Assembly: GCA_029261215.1 (NCBI GenBank)
Contig: JAJDBT010000072.1
Coordinates: forward strand, 62,001-126,000
Source of the DNA: Nitrospirota bacterium
Lineage (GTDB): Bacteria; Nitrospirota; Nitrospiria; SBBL01; JAADHI01
Direction: 5' to 3'
Length of the DNA stretch: 64,000 bases
In this document: positions 62,296 through 64,000 of the stretch, piece after piece
Numbering within the stretch: the first letter of the stretch is position 1
How the letters are laid out: every line of letters begins with the position of its first letter
Notes under the pieces: generated by a model
The model's database searches: none
Told to the model about the DNA's origin: nothing
The model's input: the letters and a program-made list of their open reading frames with translations, nothing else
Position numbers and translations under genes: made by a program

Positions 62296-62309
62296 ACGAT
62301 TTTCCTTTA

Positions 62310-62834
62310 TTAAAATGGGTGATAGGCCTGATCTTTTTCGCTTAAAACCGGCGGATGAATGGGCCAGGAAATGCCAAAAGCCGGATCATTCCAGGGCAAA
62401 CCGCACGCACTTGTTGGCTGATAGGCTGTAGACATCAGGTAGAATACTTCTGTTTCATCCTGAAGCGTCTGAAACCCATGTGCGAAACCTTCTGGAATAA
62501 AAGCCATTCGCCGGTTTTCCTGATCCAGCGTGAACGCCTCCCATTTTTTAAAACTCGGAGATTCGGGACGCAGATCCACAATGACATCATAAATCGCGCC
62601 TCGCATACATTGCACTAACTTTGCTTCTTCATTCGGCGTGTTTTGAAAATGCAAACCTCGAAGAATACCTCTTTTTTTATTGAATGAAAGATTGCATTGG
62701 GCAATCTCAAAATCGATCCCATGCGCCTTAAATGCTGATTTGCAGAATGTCCGTGCAAAAAATCCGCGATGATCCTCATGGGCTTCGATATCGATGAGAA
62801 AGGCTCCTTTCAGGGTCGTTTCTGTAAACACCAT
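62310..62834 (-). CDS. rfbC: dTDP-4-dehydrorhamnose 3,5-epimerase-like protein
   Basis: A 174-residue cupin-fold epimerase of the RmlC type that makes dTDP-L-rhamnose precursors or similar deoxy sugars. It has GAFLIDIEAHEDHRGFFART, SFNKKRGILRGLHFQ, the base region VDLRPESPSF and IPEGFAHGFQTL, and the C-terminal LPWNDPAFGISWP. The ATG at 62834 gives the usual N-terminus, but the best ribosome site (AAGGAAG) fits a TTG at 62846. No rmlA, rmlB or rmlD is in the window; these may lie upstream. The neighbouring sugar C-methyltransferase-like gene suggests a branched deoxy sugar. Confidence 0.93.
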   Translation of the reverse strand: MVFTETTLKGAFLIDIEAHEDHRGFFARTFCKSAFKAHGIDFEIAQCNLSFNKKRGILRGLHFQNTPNEEAKLVQCMRGAIYDVIVDLRPESPSFKKWEAFTLDQENRRMAFIPEGFAHGFQTLQDETEVFYLMSTAYQPTSACGLPWNDPAFGISWPIHPPVLSEKDQAYHPF

Positions 62835-62885
62835 TTTTTGAATCAATGCTTCCTTTTGCGGATTAAATAAAAAGAACGATGAACA

Positions 62886-64000
62886 TTAGGTAAAAACATG
62901 TATGCGCGGAATCGGCACGACAAAACGTCCGTGCCATTCTCGAATAAAAGACATTTGTTGCATGACCTCTTCCTTGATATTCCAGGGAAGAATCACAAGA
63001 TAGTCCGGCCGTGTTTCCTTGATTTTTTCCGGTGAATACACCGGAATTCGGCTTCCGGGTAAAAACCGCCCTTGTTTGTTCGGATTCATATCCACGGTGT
63101 AGGGCAAGAGGTCGGGCCGAATCCCGCAATAATTCAAGAGTGTATTTCCTTTTGCGGGTGCGCCGTAGGCCGCTACTTTTTTTTCGTCGTATCGCAGTGA
63201 AATTAAGTAGGTCAAAAAACCCAGACGGGCTTCCTGAACCTTTTCCGAAAATTCGGCATAGGTCTCGATCCGAGTCAGGCCGGCGTCCATTTCCTTTGCG
63301 CTCAATTGCCGTACGGCTTCTGTCTCCTGCTCGCTTTGATCCGCTTCGTGACAAAGGTAGATCCGCAGAGAGCCACCATGTGTTTCAAGGAGGTCTACAT
63401 CAAAAACCTTCAGGTTGTGTTTGGAAAAAATTTGTCTCGCGGTCAAAAAGGAAAGATATGAAAAATGCTCGTGATAGATCGTATCAAACTGATTGTGCTC
63501 AATGAGGGACAACAGGTGTGGAAATTCAAGGGTAATGCGGCCTCCCGGTTTAAGCAGAAGCTTGAGGCCTGCGACAAAATCATGCAGATCAGGCACATGC
63601 GCCAGAACATTATTGCCAATCAGCAAGTCAGCGGAAATCCCTTCCTCCAGCATTTTTTTCGCAGTTTCGACACCCAAAAACGCGACCCGCGTCGGAACCC
63701 CTTTTTCTATCGCAAAAGAAGCTACATTTGCAGCGGGTTCGACGCCCAGGATCGGAATGCCCTGCGTTTTAAAATGTTCCAGTAAATACCCGTCATTGCT
63801 CGCGATTTCGATGACCTGACTTGTCGCATTGAGCCTAAAGCGCTTGATGACCTCATCGGTGTATTGTTTCACGTGTTCGACCCAGGTACTCGAATACGAA
63901 GAAAAATAAGCGTACTCGTGGAAAATTTTAGCGGGAGACTGGTATTCAGGAAGTTGAACCAAAAAGCAGGATTCACAGACTTTGGGATGCAGCGGGTAAG
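62886..64000 (-). CDS. Zinc-binding class I SAM methyltransferase, sugar C-methyltransferase type (5' end outside window)
   Basis: The visible 371 codons belong to the family of NovU/TylC3-like C-methyltransferases that add a methyl group to a deoxy sugar. The window edge holds the end of an N-terminal zinc site (KVCESCFLVQLPEY); the first cysteines lie upstream outside the window. The SAM loop is VIEIASNDGYLLEHF with GVEPAANVA, followed by NNVLAHVPDLHDFV and the C-terminal domain with YGAPAKGNTLLNYC and DMNPNKQGRFLPGS. The frame is open to the edge. With RfbC downstream it indicates synthesis of a C-methylated deoxy sugar, perhaps the donor for the GT41 enzymes or for an O-antigen. Confidence 0.9.
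   Translation of the reverse strand, partial: YPLHPKVCESCFLVQLPEYQSPAKIFHEYAYFSSYSSTWVEHVKQYTDEVIKRFRLNATSQVIEIASNDGYLLEHFKTQGIPILGVEPAANVASFAIEKGVPTRVAFLGVETAKKMLEEGISADLLIGNNVLAHVPDLHDFVAGLKLLLKPGGRITLEFPHLLSLIEHNQFDTIYHEHFSYLSFLTARQIFSKHNLKVFDVDLLETHGGSLRIYLCHEADQSEQETEAVRQLSAKEMDAGLTRIETYAEFSEKVQEARLGFLTYLISLRYDEKKVAAYGAPAKGNTLLNYCGIRPDLLPYTVDMNPNKQGRFLPGSRIPVYSPEKIKETRPDYLVILPWNIKEEVMQQMSFIREWHGRFVVPIPRIHVFT

Overview
The window is chromosomal DNA of a diderm (Gram-negative), flagellated, respiring bacterium. Support for this: BamD, SurA-type foldases, lipoprotein signals, a heptose-1-phosphate adenylyltransferase, an almost complete late flagellar cluster, a NuoF-type complex I subunit, c-type cytochromes and a UbiC/UbiA/UbiD set for quinone synthesis. 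The lineage cannot be fixed from sequence reading alone. The gene mix (fused MnmC, cytochrome c next to SUMF1-domain proteins, sulfur-carrier cluster, FliW/CsrA) would fit a Nitrospirota/Nitrospinota-like or deep proteobacterial genome. No integrase, transposase, CRISPR array or rRNA was seen.

Layout. 1-8.7 kb: the 3' part of a nuoF-like gene, a Nudix hydrolase, a 991-residue repeat lipoprotein, a Fis-type regulator, ClpB and a lytic transglycosylase. 8.7-14.2 kb: NadB with a small lipoprotein, a large inverted repeat, a secreted delta-type carbonic anhydrase and MnmC. 14.2-20.8 kb: a quinone and cytochrome neighbourhood (diheme-SUMF1 fusion, UbiD, a two-heme membrane cytochrome c, UbiA, a SUMF1 lipoprotein, a UbiC-like lyase). 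20.9-26.0 kb: a small HNH protein, then a sulfur-carrier cluster with two ubiquitin-like carriers, two MoeB/ThiF enzymes, cysteine synthase, threonine synthase and a NIL-domain protein. 26-31.7 kb: a lipid-anchored hydrolase, a REC-PAS-PAS-GGDEF-EAL protein, AnmK and a methyltransferase.

31.8-44.4 kb is housekeeping: tig-clpP-clpX behind a good sigma70-type promoter, two leucine tRNAs (UAG and GAG), FabH, BamD, a siroheme-type dehydrogenase, RfaE2, Mfd, two PpiC/SurA-type foldases and EngB. 44.7-45.9 kb holds an orphan aspzincin-like metallopeptidase whose N-terminus carries a GNQA motif like that of DUF4157/eCIS-associated proteins. It is followed by about 700 bases of gene-free DNA.

46.6-64 kb is the most interesting part. 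It contains fliT, fliS, fliD, flaG and fliC, the last behind a clear sigma28-type promoter and a leader with two candidate CsrA sites. Upstream, on the same strand, is a chain of genes that overlap or nearly touch at every junction: lipoprotein, acyltransferase, epimerase, CmcI-like methyltransferase, TPR-GT41 glycosyltransferase, a 1788-residue double TPR-GT41 protein with a methyltransferase-like domain, csrA and fliW. RfbC and a zinc-binding sugar C-methyltransferase-like gene lie further upstream. I infer a flagellin O-glycosylation module that is translationally linked to the CsrA-FliW-flagellin control circuit.
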